This document shows, in pieces, positions 57,178 to 64,000 of a DNA stretch of 64,000 nucleotides (the stretch's first letter is position 1; each line of letters starts with the position of its first letter). The stretch lies in contig CP170561.1 of assembly GCA_042701975.1 (NCBI GenBank), forward strand, positions 1,240,001 through 1,304,000, in the 5' to 3' direction. The notes under the pieces are model-generated. The model had not been told where the DNA came from, ran no database searches, and saw only the letters and a program-made list of their open reading frames with translations. This stretch comes from JAFALK01 sp042701975 (GTDB lineage Bacteria; Pseudomonadota; Gammaproteobacteria; Burkholderiales; Burkholderiaceae_C). The translations under genes were made by a program, and so were the position numbers.

Positions 57178-58110
57178 TCACTTGCGGCGCGCAGCCTCGA
57201 CGATCCGATCGCGCAGCCAGCCGTCCGCCCGGCGCCCTTCGCTGCGCATGTGCCAGAACATGTCCACTTGGATCCGGCCCACCGTCAGCGGCAGCGGCCG
57301 GGCCACGAGTTCGCTCTGGTAACCCGTTACTTCCAGGAAGGCGCGCGGCAGCACCGTCAGCAGGTCGGAGCCCGAGACGATGCGCCCGGCGGTGAAGAAC
57401 TGGTTGACCGTCAGCATGATGCGCCGGCCGCGCTGCAGGGCGGCCAGGGCCTCGTCCACGAAGCCGAAGGGCCGACCCGAGAAACTGACGAGCAGGTGGT
57501 GCGCCTCGCAAAAGGCGTCCAGCGTCAGCGCGCCTTCGGGCGCCAGCGGGTGATCGCGCCGCATCACGCAGACGTACTCCGAGTCATAGAGCCGCTGCTG
57601 GCGGATCGGCGCCTGTGCGCCCAGCGCGCGCAGCGTGGCGGCGGCGGTGGGGAAGTAGCCCACGGCCAGGTCGGCCTCGCCCTGCTCCAGCAGGCTGCGC
57701 GGATCGCGCGTGGTCAGCGGCAGGACCTGCACATTGCTCAGCGCCGCCTGCTCCTCGAACTGCGCCACCAGGCCCGGCAGCAGCAGGGCGGCCGTGGCGT
57801 CGGCCATAGCGATGCGGAAGACGTGCTCCTGCTGCGCCGGGCGGAACTCCTCGGGCACCAGCAGGTTCTCCAGGCTGGCCAGCGTCGTGCGGACTTCGGG
57901 CCAGAGCGTCTCCGCCTTGGACGTCGGCCGCATGCCAAAGGCCTGCCGCACGAACAGCTCCTCGCCCAGCATCTCGCGCAGCCGCTTGAGTGCGTGGCTG
58001 ACGGCCGGCTGGGTCATGGCCAGCCGATCGGCGGCGCGGGTCAGGTTGCGCTCGGCCATGACGGCGTCGAACACTTTGAGCAGGTTGAGGTCGAACTGGC
58101 GGAAGTTCAT
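57178..58110 (-). CDS. LysR family transcriptional regulator (NodD/NahR/LeuO-like group)
   Basis: 310 aa from the ATG at 58110 (frame opens at 58137). Helix-turn-helix FDLNLLKVFDAVMAERNLTRAADRLAMTQPAVSHALKRLRE typifies the NodD/LeuO group. The effector-binding domain follows from about residue 95 (VFRIAMADATAALLLPGLV). The inducer is unknown. It faces an 85-aa protein gene across a 118-bp gap holding a strong palindrome. Confidence 0.92.
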   Translation of the reverse strand: MNFRQFDLNLLKVFDAVMAERNLTRAADRLAMTQPAVSHALKRLREMLGEELFVRQAFGMRPTSKAETLWPEVRTTLASLENLLVPEEFRPAQQEHVFRIAMADATAALLLPGLVAQFEEQAALSNVQVLPLTTRDPRSLLEQGEADLAVGYFPTAAATLRALGAQAPIRQQRLYDSEYVCVMRRDHPLAPEGALTLDAFCEAHHLLVSFSGRPFGFVDEALAALQRGRRIMLTVNQFFTAGRIVSGSDLLTVLPRAFLEVTGYQSELVARPLPLTVGRIQVDMFWHMRSEGRRADGWLRDRIVEAARRK

Positions 58111-58121
58111 GACGCTCAAAT

Positions 58122-58138
58122 TATGAATGCTATTCATA
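58122..58138. promoter_or_regulatory. LysR-type binding palindrome (TATGAAT-GCT-ATTCATA)
   Basis: Perfect 7-bp arms around a 3-bp centre in a distinctly AT-rich patch 11 bp upstream of the LysR start. It contains the T-N11-A core. The likely role is autoregulation of the LysR gene and perhaps control of the divergent small gene at 58229. Confidence 0.6.
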
Positions 58139-58228
58139 TCACTAATTCAAACAATTCATTGGCGTGATACGAAGGGTTTACCCGATACTTCACTCCGTCA
58201 TCACATCAAACCGTTCCAGGAGAACACC

Positions 58229-58486
58229 ATGAGCGTCGCTTCCCAAACCTTCGGCCTGCCCCTGAACCGCAACAGCAGCGGCTCCTTCGCTGCCATCGGT
58301 CTGCGCCTCTGGAAGCATGTGGTCGCTGACTTCCAGGCCCGCCGCCAAGCCGCCGCCGATGCCCGCGCCGAGCGCGAGCTGCTGGCCCTGGCCGCCGCCT
58401 ACGAGCAGAGCATGCCCTCCTTCGCTGCCGACCTGCGCGCCGCCAGCGTTCGTCGCATGCCCGCCGGCCAGGCCGCGATGCAATAA
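58229..58486 (+). CDS. small helical hypothetical protein (85 aa)
   Basis: 85 aa, preceded by a clear CCAGGAGA ribosome site. The N-terminus is Ser/Asn rich; residues about 24-70 are predicted helical and strongly basic/alanine rich (LWKHVVADFQARRQAAADAR), followed by SMPSFAADLRAASVRRMP. No signal peptide and no known domain recognised. Divergent from the LysR gene with a shared palindrome, followed by a bidirectional terminator. Confidence 0.72.
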   Translation: MSVASQTFGLPLNRNSSGSFAAIGLRLWKHVVADFQARRQAAADARAERELLALAAAYEQSMPSFAADLRAASVRRMPAGQAAMQ

Positions 58487-58530
58487 GGCAGTTCGCTGCC
58501 GCTGACCGGTTCCGGCCGGTCCGATGACGA

Positions 58531-58560
58531 GAAGAAAAAAGCCCGCTTCGAGCGGGCTTT
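58531..58560. terminator. bidirectional intrinsic terminator
   Basis: Stem AAGCCCGCT/AGCGGGCTT with a TCG loop (58539-58559). The minus strand reads into a T-rich run (complement of GAAGAAAAAA), serving pckG. The plus strand continues TGTCGTTT, serving the small gene at 58229. Confidence 0.88.
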
Positions 58561-58580
58561 GTCGTTTCTGGAGATCGATC

Positions 58581-60449
58581 TCAGATCGCCGCCAGGCGCG
58601 CCTCGATCCTGGCCTTGGTGCTCGGCAAGGCGGCCGGCAGGTGGTGAGCCAACTGCTGGAACAGCTCCGCGTGCAGGCCCAGCTCGGTCGCCCAGGCGGC
58701 CTTGTCGATGTGGGTCACTTGCTGGAACTGCTCGGGCGTGAAGCCCAGGCCGGTCCAGTTGATGTCCTCGTAGCGCGGCGTCACGCCGAAGACGTTCTCC
58801 ACGCCCTGGCCGGTACCCTCCACGCGGTCCAGCATCCACTTCAGCACGCGCATGTTCTCGCCGTAGCCGGGCCAGACGAATTTGCCGTCCGTGCCCTTGC
58901 GGAACCAGTTGACGCAGAAGATCTTGGGCAGCTTCGCGCCCGAGGCCTCGAGTTGGGCGCCCAAGTCTAGCCAGTGCTGGAAGTAGTCGGCCATGTTGTA
59001 GCCCATGAAGGGCAGCATGGCGAACGGGTCGCGGCGCACCACGCCTTGCTGGCCGGCGGCGGCGGCGGTGGTCTCCGATCCCATCGTGGCCGCCATGTAC
59101 ACGCCCTCGGTCCAGTCGCGGGCCTCGGTCACCAGCGGCACGGTGGTGGAACGGCGGCCCCCGAAGATGAAGGCGTCGATCGCCACGCCGGCCGGATCGT
59201 CCCAGGCCGAATCCAGCGCCGGGTTGTTGATCGCGGCCACGGTGAAGCGGGCGTTCGGATGGGCGGCCTTGGCGCCGGTTTCCTTGGCGATCGCTGGTGT
59301 CCAGTCCTTGCCCTGCCAGTCGATCAGGTGGGCGGGTGGCGTGTCGGTCATGCCTTCCCACCAGACGTCGCCGTCGTCGGTGAGCGCCACGTTGGTGAAG
59401 ATCACGTCGCGGCCCAGGCTGGCCATGCAGTTGGCATTGGTCAGCGAATTGGTGCCCGGCGCCACGCCAAAGTAGCCGGCCTCCGGGTTGATGGCGTACA
59501 GGCGGCCGTCCTTGCCCGGCTTGATCCAGGCGATGTCGTCACCGATGGTCGTGACCTTCCAGCCCTTGAAAGCGTCGGGCGCGATGAGCATGGCGAAGTT
59601 GGTCTTGCCGCAGGCGCTGGGGAAGGCGGCGGCCACATGGTGCTTCTTGCCCTCGGGGCTTTCAACGCCCAGCACCAGCATGTGCTCGGCCAGCCAGCCT
59701 TGATCGCGGCCCATGGTGGAGGCGATGCGCAGGGCAAAGCACTTCTTGCCCAGCAGCGCGTTGCCGCCGTAGCCAGAGCCGTAGGACCAGATCTCGCGCG
59801 TCTCGGGGTAGTGGACGATGTACTTGGTGGCGTTGCACGGCCACTTCACATCGGCCCGGCCGTCTTGCAGCGGCGCGCCCACGGTGTGCACGCAGGGCAC
59901 GAACTCGCCGTTGTCGCCCAGCACTTCCAGCACCTTGCGGCCCATGCGCGTCATGGTGCGCATGTTCACGGCCACGTACGGGCTGTCGGACAACTCCACG
60001 CCGATGTGCGCGATCGGCGAGCCCAGCGGGCCCATGCTGAAGGGCACGACATAGAGCGTGCGACCGCGCATGGCGCCGCGGAAGAGGGCATTCGAGCCGG
60101 TCTGCAGCAGCTCGCGCATCTCGGCCGGGGCCTTCCAGTTGTTGGTCGGGCCGGCATCTTCCTGGCGCGCCGAGCAGATGAAGGTGCGGTCTTCGACCCG
60201 CGCCACGTCGGACGGGTCCGAGCAGGCCAGGTAGCTGTTCGGGCGCAGGGCGGGGTTGAGTTTCTTGAAGGTACCGGATTGCACCAGCTGGGCACAGAGC
60301 CGGTCGTACTCTTCGGCGCTGCCGTCGCACCAGTAGACGTCGCGGGCTTCGGTGAGTGCCGCGATCTCGGCCACCCAGGCGATCAGCCGGGCGTGTTTTA
60401 CATAGGACGGCGTGTTGAGCCGCAGCCCTTCCATCACGGGGTGGTTCAT
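58581..60449 (-). CDS. pckG: phosphoenolpyruvate carboxykinase (GTP)
   Basis: Converts oxaloacetate to phosphoenolpyruvate for gluconeogenesis, with GTP. 622 aa from the ATG at 60449; the frame upstream to 60512 lies in the promoter. P-loop AFPSACGKTNFAML, RIASTMGRDQGWLAEHML, substrate-binding YGGNALLGKKCFALR, and the GTP-class FIFGGRRSTTVPLV. All catalytic segments are present. A single-gene unit with its own promoter and terminator. Confidence 0.96.
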   Translation of the reverse strand: MNHPVMEGLRLNTPSYVKHARLIAWVAEIAALTEARDVYWCDGSAEEYDRLCAQLVQSGTFKKLNPALRPNSYLACSDPSDVARVEDRTFICSARQEDAGPTNNWKAPAEMRELLQTGSNALFRGAMRGRTLYVVPFSMGPLGSPIAHIGVELSDSPYVAVNMRTMTRMGRKVLEVLGDNGEFVPCVHTVGAPLQDGRADVKWPCNATKYIVHYPETREIWSYGSGYGGNALLGKKCFALRIASTMGRDQGWLAEHMLVLGVESPEGKKHHVAAAFPSACGKTNFAMLIAPDAFKGWKVTTIGDDIAWIKPGKDGRLYAINPEAGYFGVAPGTNSLTNANCMASLGRDVIFTNVALTDDGDVWWEGMTDTPPAHLIDWQGKDWTPAIAKETGAKAAHPNARFTVAAINNPALDSAWDDPAGVAIDAFIFGGRRSTTVPLVTEARDWTEGVYMAATMGSETTAAAAGQQGVVRRDPFAMLPFMGYNMADYFQHWLDLGAQLEASGAKLPKIFCVNWFRKGTDGKFVWPGYGENMRVLKWMLDRVEGTGQGVENVFGVTPRYEDINWTGLGFTPEQFQQVTHIDKAAWATELGLHAELFQQLAHHLPAALPSTKARIEARLAAI

Positions 60450-60477
60450 GGTCAAAGTCCCAAAGCAATAAAACTGG

Positions 60478-60536
60478 ATTGGGTCAATCGACCAAGGGGT
60501 GGACTCACCCAATACAGCTCACCAGGGCATTGTCAA
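60478..60536 (-). promoter_or_regulatory. pckG promoter with flanking inverted repeat
   Basis: On the minus strand a consensus TTGACA (60536-60531) lies 16 bp from TATTGG (60514-60509). An inverted repeat ATTGGGT (60478-60484)/ACCCAAT (60507-60513) spans from the -10 into the leader, a possible regulator site. The whole 287-bp pckG-porin gap (60450-60736) holds no other gene that I can support. Confidence 0.4.
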
Positions 60537-60736
60537 AGCAATGTAACCCGGCCGTAACTGCCCGAATCGGGGTGGCCATGCAAAACAGTAATGACTTTAT
60601 GCGTGGGTCTGGCATTGACGCCGATTTCGGAACAGTCCCTTCCATCAACGCCGTCTTTTGAATCCGGGACGGCCCCTGATGTCTGTCTTCGTGAGAGGGG
60701 CACGTTGCCCGCCACAAGACCTAGAAGGAAAAGACC

Positions 60737-61816
60737 ATGAAGTCCAAGAACTTTGCTTTTGCTGCGATTGCCCTGGCAGCCAGCTCCGTCGCGTTCGCCC
60801 AATCCTCAGACACCCAGGTGTCGCTGTACGGCACGCTCGATGCCAACGTCCAGGTGCTCAAGGGCGCCTCCAACCTGTCCCGCGTCCAGTCGGGCGGCTC
60901 TTCTGATTCGCGCATCGGCTTGCGCGGCACCGAAGACCTCGGCGGCGGTCTCAAGGCCTTCTTCACGCTGGAGTCCGGCTTGAATGTGGACGACGGCAGC
61001 ACCGGCCAAGGCTCCTTCTGGGGCCGCCAGGCCTACGTCGGCCTGGCCACGCCATACGGCAAGGTCTCGCTGGGCCGCCAGTACAGCAGCATCTATGACC
61101 TGACCAACGACTTCAGCCAGTTCTCCAACGTCAGCGCGGGCGCCAGCACGGCGGTCATCGGCGGCTTCGGCGGCTATGAGCCGGTCCGCGGCAGCAACAA
61201 CTCGTCCACCGGCAACGGCGGCCCTTCGCGCGTCAACAACTCGGTGAAGTTCGAGACCGCCAGCTACAACGGCTTCACGGCCGGTGCGCTGTGGGGCGCG
61301 GGCGAGGTGGCCGGCAACACCTTCGGCAACCGCACAACTGACTTCTACGGTCGCTACAAGGGCTATGGCTTCGAAGGCATGGTCTCGGTGGTGAACGACA
61401 AGGCGGAACAGATCGGTCAGAACGTGCGCACCGTCTCGGCCGCTGCGGCCTACGACTGGAACAACTTCCGCTTCAATGGCGGTGTCATCCAGGTCGACGA
61501 CCGCACCGTCGCGGACAAGGACGGCAAGGGCTACTGGCTGGGTGCGAGCTATCGCCTGGGCCAGCATCAGTTCAAGACCCAGTACGTCGAAAGCAAGAAT
61601 GACGGCGCGCTGGTCGAGGGCAAGACGCAAGCCTTCGGCGTCGGCTACGAGTACGGCCTGTCCAAGCGCACGGCCCTGTACAGCTCGCTGACGCGCTTCA
61701 AGAACGAAGGCGCGGGCTATGTCGATCGCGCGGCGGGCCTCATCCCGGTGGGCCTGACTGATGCGTCCCACCGCAACCTGACCGAAGTCGTCGCGGGCAT
61801 CCGCCACAGCTTCTGA
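60737..61816 (+). CDS. outer-membrane porin (Gram-negative porin, Porin_4 type)
   Basis: 359 aa, general diffusion porin of the betaproteobacterial type. Signal peptide in residues 1-21 (ending AFA). The mature protein begins QVSLYGTLDANVQV, followed by SRIGLRGTEDLGGGLKAFFTLESG and FWGRQAYVGLATPYGKVSLGRQY, strands of a 16-stranded trimeric barrel. The C-terminal Phe (GIRHSF) is the BAM signal. An AGAAGGA ribosome site precedes the ATG. Ends shortly before a strong terminator. Confidence 0.95.
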   Translation: MKSKNFAFAAIALAASSVAFAQSSDTQVSLYGTLDANVQVLKGASNLSRVQSGGSSDSRIGLRGTEDLGGGLKAFFTLESGLNVDDGSTGQGSFWGRQAYVGLATPYGKVSLGRQYSSIYDLTNDFSQFSNVSAGASTAVIGGFGGYEPVRGSNNSSTGNGGPSRVNNSVKFETASYNGFTAGALWGAGEVAGNTFGNRTTDFYGRYKGYGFEGMVSVVNDKAEQIGQNVRTVSAAAAYDWNNFRFNGGVIQVDDRTVADKDGKGYWLGASYRLGQHQFKTQYVESKNDGALVEGKTQAFGVGYEYGLSKRTALYSSLTRFKNEGAGYVDRAAGLIPVGLTDASHRNLTEVVAGIRHSF

Positions 61817-61875
61817 CCATTCACCGGTCGTTCACCGGTCCTCCTAGGCACGCGACAGATCCCCGCGTACCTTTG

Positions 61876-61902
61876 GCCCACCCCTGCCGGGTGGGCTTTT
61901 TC
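61876..61902 (+). terminator. intrinsic terminator after porin gene
   Basis: Perfect 8-bp stem GCCCACCC/GGGTGGGC with a CTGCC loop followed by TTTTT on the plus strand, 60 bases after the porin stop. Confidence 0.9.
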
Positions 61903-61908
61903 CGCCCG

Positions 61909-62961
61909 CTAGGGCGATGTCCAGCCCATCTCCCGCAGATGGTTGGCAGCGCACTGGTAGTAATCGGCGGGACCCAACGTGTGCTTGGCATGGCTGCAAA
62001 CGGCGTCGATGGACATCCGCATGTCGCGCGAGAGCCGGCTCAGGTCTATGCGGTCGGGCGAATCCTTCAGCTTCGCAACCTGGTCGGCCAAGCAGGATCT
62101 CAGCCCGGCCGGACCGCGCATCTGGCCGACGGGCTCGCAGGCGGAGTTCATCGACGAACGCTCAAGCAGGCTCAGCCCTGAAAGGTCCACGGGGGGCGCG
62201 GCCGCCGCCAGCTCATCCAGGAGTCGCTGCTGGCACTGAGCAAATGCGGCAGGCCCGCGAGCGCTCTTTTCGTTGCCGCACGCGGCGTCAAGCGACGCAC
62301 GCTCCGCGTCCACAAGCACGGCTTGGACAGGCCGCTTTGGCGGAGAAGGCTGAGCTTGCGACAAGCGCTGGACTGGTGCCTGCTGAGGTGCGGGCTGGAC
62401 AGTGAGCTGACGCGCTAACAGCGAGACCTTCAATTGGAACCAGAGAAAGAGGCCGGCCATGACCATGACCAAGGCCAAGGTCAGAACCAGCCGAACCGGA
62501 CCACGAGACTTTGCTGAGGGGCTGTGCGGCCGTTCCCACGGCGGAGGCGACATCATCTGAACCACCCGAGACGCCGGAGGCGAGGGTTCGAGCGCGGCCG
62601 CCGCGTCGATCTCTCGGCACACCCGCTCGATCACCTCGCGCGCATGAGCCAGCTCCACCTCGAAGAACTCTTGCCCCCATTTGCCCCGTCGGTGAGCGGC
62701 GAGCTCGGCAAACACCTGCCGCTCGGCCTGGCCACAGTCTTCGGTGCGGACCTCGAACGTGCATCGGAACGTACCCGGTGTTCCCGTATTGGCGTCCTCG
62801 TTCAGGCTGCTGGCTCGCTTGTGACCTGAGTACCGCGTGCAGCCGATCTTCACGAAGCCGGATCGCAGCCCACCGTTCTCGAGGACGTAGACGACGCCCG
62901 GAACGCCGATGTTCTGGTCGAAATTGCCGTACGACCTCGGCTTGTTGTCCCACCCCGGCAT
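61909..62961 (-). CDS. membrane-anchored T5orf172/GIY-YIG-like domain protein with three cysteine repeats
   Basis: 350 aa. Residues about 20-105 match the T5orf172 (GIY-YIG-related) pattern: PGVVYVLENGG, GFVKIGCTR, TGTPGTFRCTF, AERQVFAELAAHR and WGQEFFEV. A single hydrophobic helix spans about 157-177, preceded by basic residues, so the N-terminal domain should be cytoplasmic. After a Pro/Gln linker come three repeats with an exact period of 47 residues: Cys228/Cys243, Cys275/Cys290 and Cys322/Cys337, each with GPA in between (236-238, 283-285, 330-332). These probably form disulphide-bonded periplasmic modules. Function unknown. Confidence 0.8.
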   Translation of the reverse strand: MPGWDNKPRSYGNFDQNIGVPGVVYVLENGGLRSGFVKIGCTRYSGHKRASSLNEDANTGTPGTFRCTFEVRTEDCGQAERQVFAELAAHRRGKWGQEFFEVELAHAREVIERVCREIDAAAALEPSPPASRVVQMMSPPPWERPHSPSAKSRGPVRLVLTLALVMVMAGLFLWFQLKVSLLARQLTVQPAPQQAPVQRLSQAQPSPPKRPVQAVLVDAERASLDAACGNEKSARGPAAFAQCQQRLLDELAAAAPPVDLSGLSLLERSSMNSACEPVGQMRGPAGLRSCLADQVAKLKDSPDRIDLSRLSRDMRMSIDAVCSHAKHTLGPADYYQCAANHLREMGWTSP

Positions 62962-63061
62962 ATGCCGCGCTCCTTGCCTGTGTGAAGGCGAATTCTTTGC
63001 GCGGGAGCTTACCGCCCCGTCGTGAATTCAGGGCTGTCTATGCCATCGTCTGCGCTCTCTG

Positions 63062-63328
63062 TCAGGACCATTCGCTCCGCTCGATGCCGAACTGCTCGCT
63101 GGCTACGGCGTAGGCCTCTTCGATGGAGGCGTGCCAGCTGTCTGCGGCGTAGCCACCATCCAGCGAGGCGTACACGAGCAAATAGCCATTGCCGCCGGCG
63201 CTGGTGATCCGGAATGTGAACTCGGTTTCGAAGGACCCGGGCGTGCCTTCGTCGGCGATCGACCAGGCGCTGTTGGGGTGGCCGGCGATCAGGAGGGTTC
63301 GGCTGGGGATCTGGGCATAGGTCTGCAT
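63062..63328 (-). CDS. small hypothetical protein (88 aa)
   Basis: 88 aa from the ATG at 63328, preceded by a GAGG site; the longer frame to 63718 is antisense-like shadow of the LacI gene and is rejected. Contains IAGHPNSAWSIADEGTPGSF and a beta-rich centre, then ASIEEAYAVASEQFGIERSEW, which suggests a small alpha/beta fold. Not recognised. It lies 5 bp after the LacI-family gene on the same strand and is probably co-transcribed. Confidence 0.68.
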   Translation of the reverse strand: MQTYAQIPSRTLLIAGHPNSAWSIADEGTPGSFETEFTFRITSAGGNGYLLVYASLDGGYAADSWHASIEEAYAVASEQFGIERSEWS

Positions 63329-63333
63329 GAGCC

Positions 63334-64000
63334 TCAGCTTACGGGATGCGTCGACCCCCGCACCACCAACTCGGGCATCGGCGCGCCCACCGTCGGCTTT
63401 CTTCCCGCCAAGAGATCCAGCATCGCCAGCGCCGCCCGTCGTCCGAGCTCGGCCACCGAGAGGTTCACCGAGGTCCGCGGCGGCGAGGCGTACTTGGCCG
63501 CCAGCAAGTCGTCGAAGCCGACGACGGAGACATCCGCCGGCACGCGCAGGCCGCGTCGGAACAGAACCTGGGTGGCGCCGGTGGCCATCTGATCGTTGGC
63601 GGCGAAGACGGCGGTGAAATCGATGCCACGCGCCAGCAGGCGCTCGAGCGCCTGCGCGCCGCCCTCCTCCAGGTAGTCGCCCTGAACGATCAGCTCGGGG
63701 TCGACAGCAACGCCGCATTCGGTGAGTGCATCGCGGTAGCCGCGTTCGCGTTCATGCGCATCGGCGTGGTTCTGCGCGCCAGCGATGTGAGCGATGCGGC
63801 GGTGGCCGAGCTGCAGCAGGTGCCGCGTCGCGGCCAGCGCGCCCTGGTGGTCATCGGAGCGCAGCGCGTGCAGCCCAGGGGCCTCCAGATCGCGACCGGT
63901 GACGACGACCGGCAGGTCCGAGGCAAGCGACTTGAGGAAGCCATCGTCCAGCGAGCCCGTCAGCACGATGATGCCGTCCACATGCCGCTCGCGCAGCGTG
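63334..64000 (-). CDS. LacI family transcriptional regulator, partial (runs off the right edge)
   Basis: The last 221 residues or so are present; the N-terminal DNA-binding domain lies beyond the window. The visible part is the effector domain: VDGIIVLTG, GHRRIAHIAGAQNHADAHERERGYRDAL, FAANDQMATGATQVLFRRGL, VSVVGFDDLLAAKYASPP and the C-terminal LVVRGSTHP, which mark the GalR/PurR-type fold. The target genes are likely outside the window. Confidence 0.92.
   Translation of the reverse strand, partial: TLRERHVDGIIVLTGSLDDGFLKSLASDLPVVVTGRDLEAPGLHALRSDDHQGALAATRHLLQLGHRRIAHIAGAQNHADAHERERGYRDALTECGVAVDPELIVQGDYLEEGGAQALERLLARGIDFTAVFAANDQMATGATQVLFRRGLRVPADVSVVGFDDLLAAKYASPPRTSVNLSVAELGRRAALAMLDLLAGRKPTVGAPMPELVVRGSTHPVS

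Noticed and set aside
58503..58520. GACCGG-TTCCGG-CCGGTC hairpin
   Set aside because: Short GC-rich stem without a T tract; the adjacent 58531-58560 structure explains termination.

Overview
The window is a high-GC, densely packed chromosomal segment. Gene content points to a Burkholderiales betaproteobacterium, probably of the Roseateles/Mitsuaria/Rubrivivax kind: ubiC and ubiA, a GTP-dependent pckG, a Porin_4 outer-membrane porin, a livGFKHM operon, a fused PutA, and TonB receptors paired with glycosidases. The genus is an inference. No rRNA, tRNA, CRISPR array, insertion sequence or phage genes were seen.

Layout. 0-1.4 kb: a LuxR-type quorum regulator with no luxI in view, divergent from a small protein that looks like DUF4902. 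1.4-4.8 kb: an operon of a secreted alpha/beta-hydrolase peptidase, an ABC ATPase and an ABC-2 permease, joined by ATGA overlaps. 4.9-8.6 kb: MaoC dehydratase, a membrane-SRPBCC protein, a beta-class GST and a periplasmic thioredoxin-fold protein. 8.7-13.3 kb: a TonB receptor and a DUF4397 lipoprotein. 13.5-18.7 kb: fadH, a PAS-GGDEF-EAL protein and a PAP2 phosphatase. 18.7-24.1 kb: an Lrp-type regulator divergent from putA, then proC and ubiC.

24.3-39.8 kb is the most distinctive region, a glucan-type carbohydrate utilisation locus. A TonB receptor is followed on the minus strand by a GH1 beta-glucosidase, a binding-protein ABC importer (four genes), a flavin-dependent tryptophan halogenase and a GH30 glycosidase. 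On the plus strand a GH3 beta-glucosidase and a LacI regulator diverge from the receptor gene. A clear LacI-type operator lies in the shared intergenic region just downstream of the receptor promoter. The inferred scheme is that extracytoplasmic GH30 and GH3 shorten a beta-glucan, TonB and ABC systems import oligosaccharides, and cytoplasmic GH1 finishes the job under LacI control. The halogenase has no obvious place in this scheme, yet it is translationally coupled to the ABC ATPase.

39.8-47.5 kb: ubiA (its 3' end overlaps the LacI gene), yebC, and a liv branched-chain amino-acid/amide operon ending with an extra family-3 binding protein. 47.5-58.5 kb: LtrA, two UPF0149 proteins, a MarR-GNAT fusion with a striking 30-bp dyad at its start, a YegD-like Hsp70, an unknown protein, dadA divergent from argP, a metallophosphoesterase, a LysR regulator and two small proteins. 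58.5-64 kb: pckG and a porin, a membrane-anchored T5orf172-domain protein with three exact 47-residue cysteine repeats, a small unknown protein, and a LacI regulator cut by the right edge.
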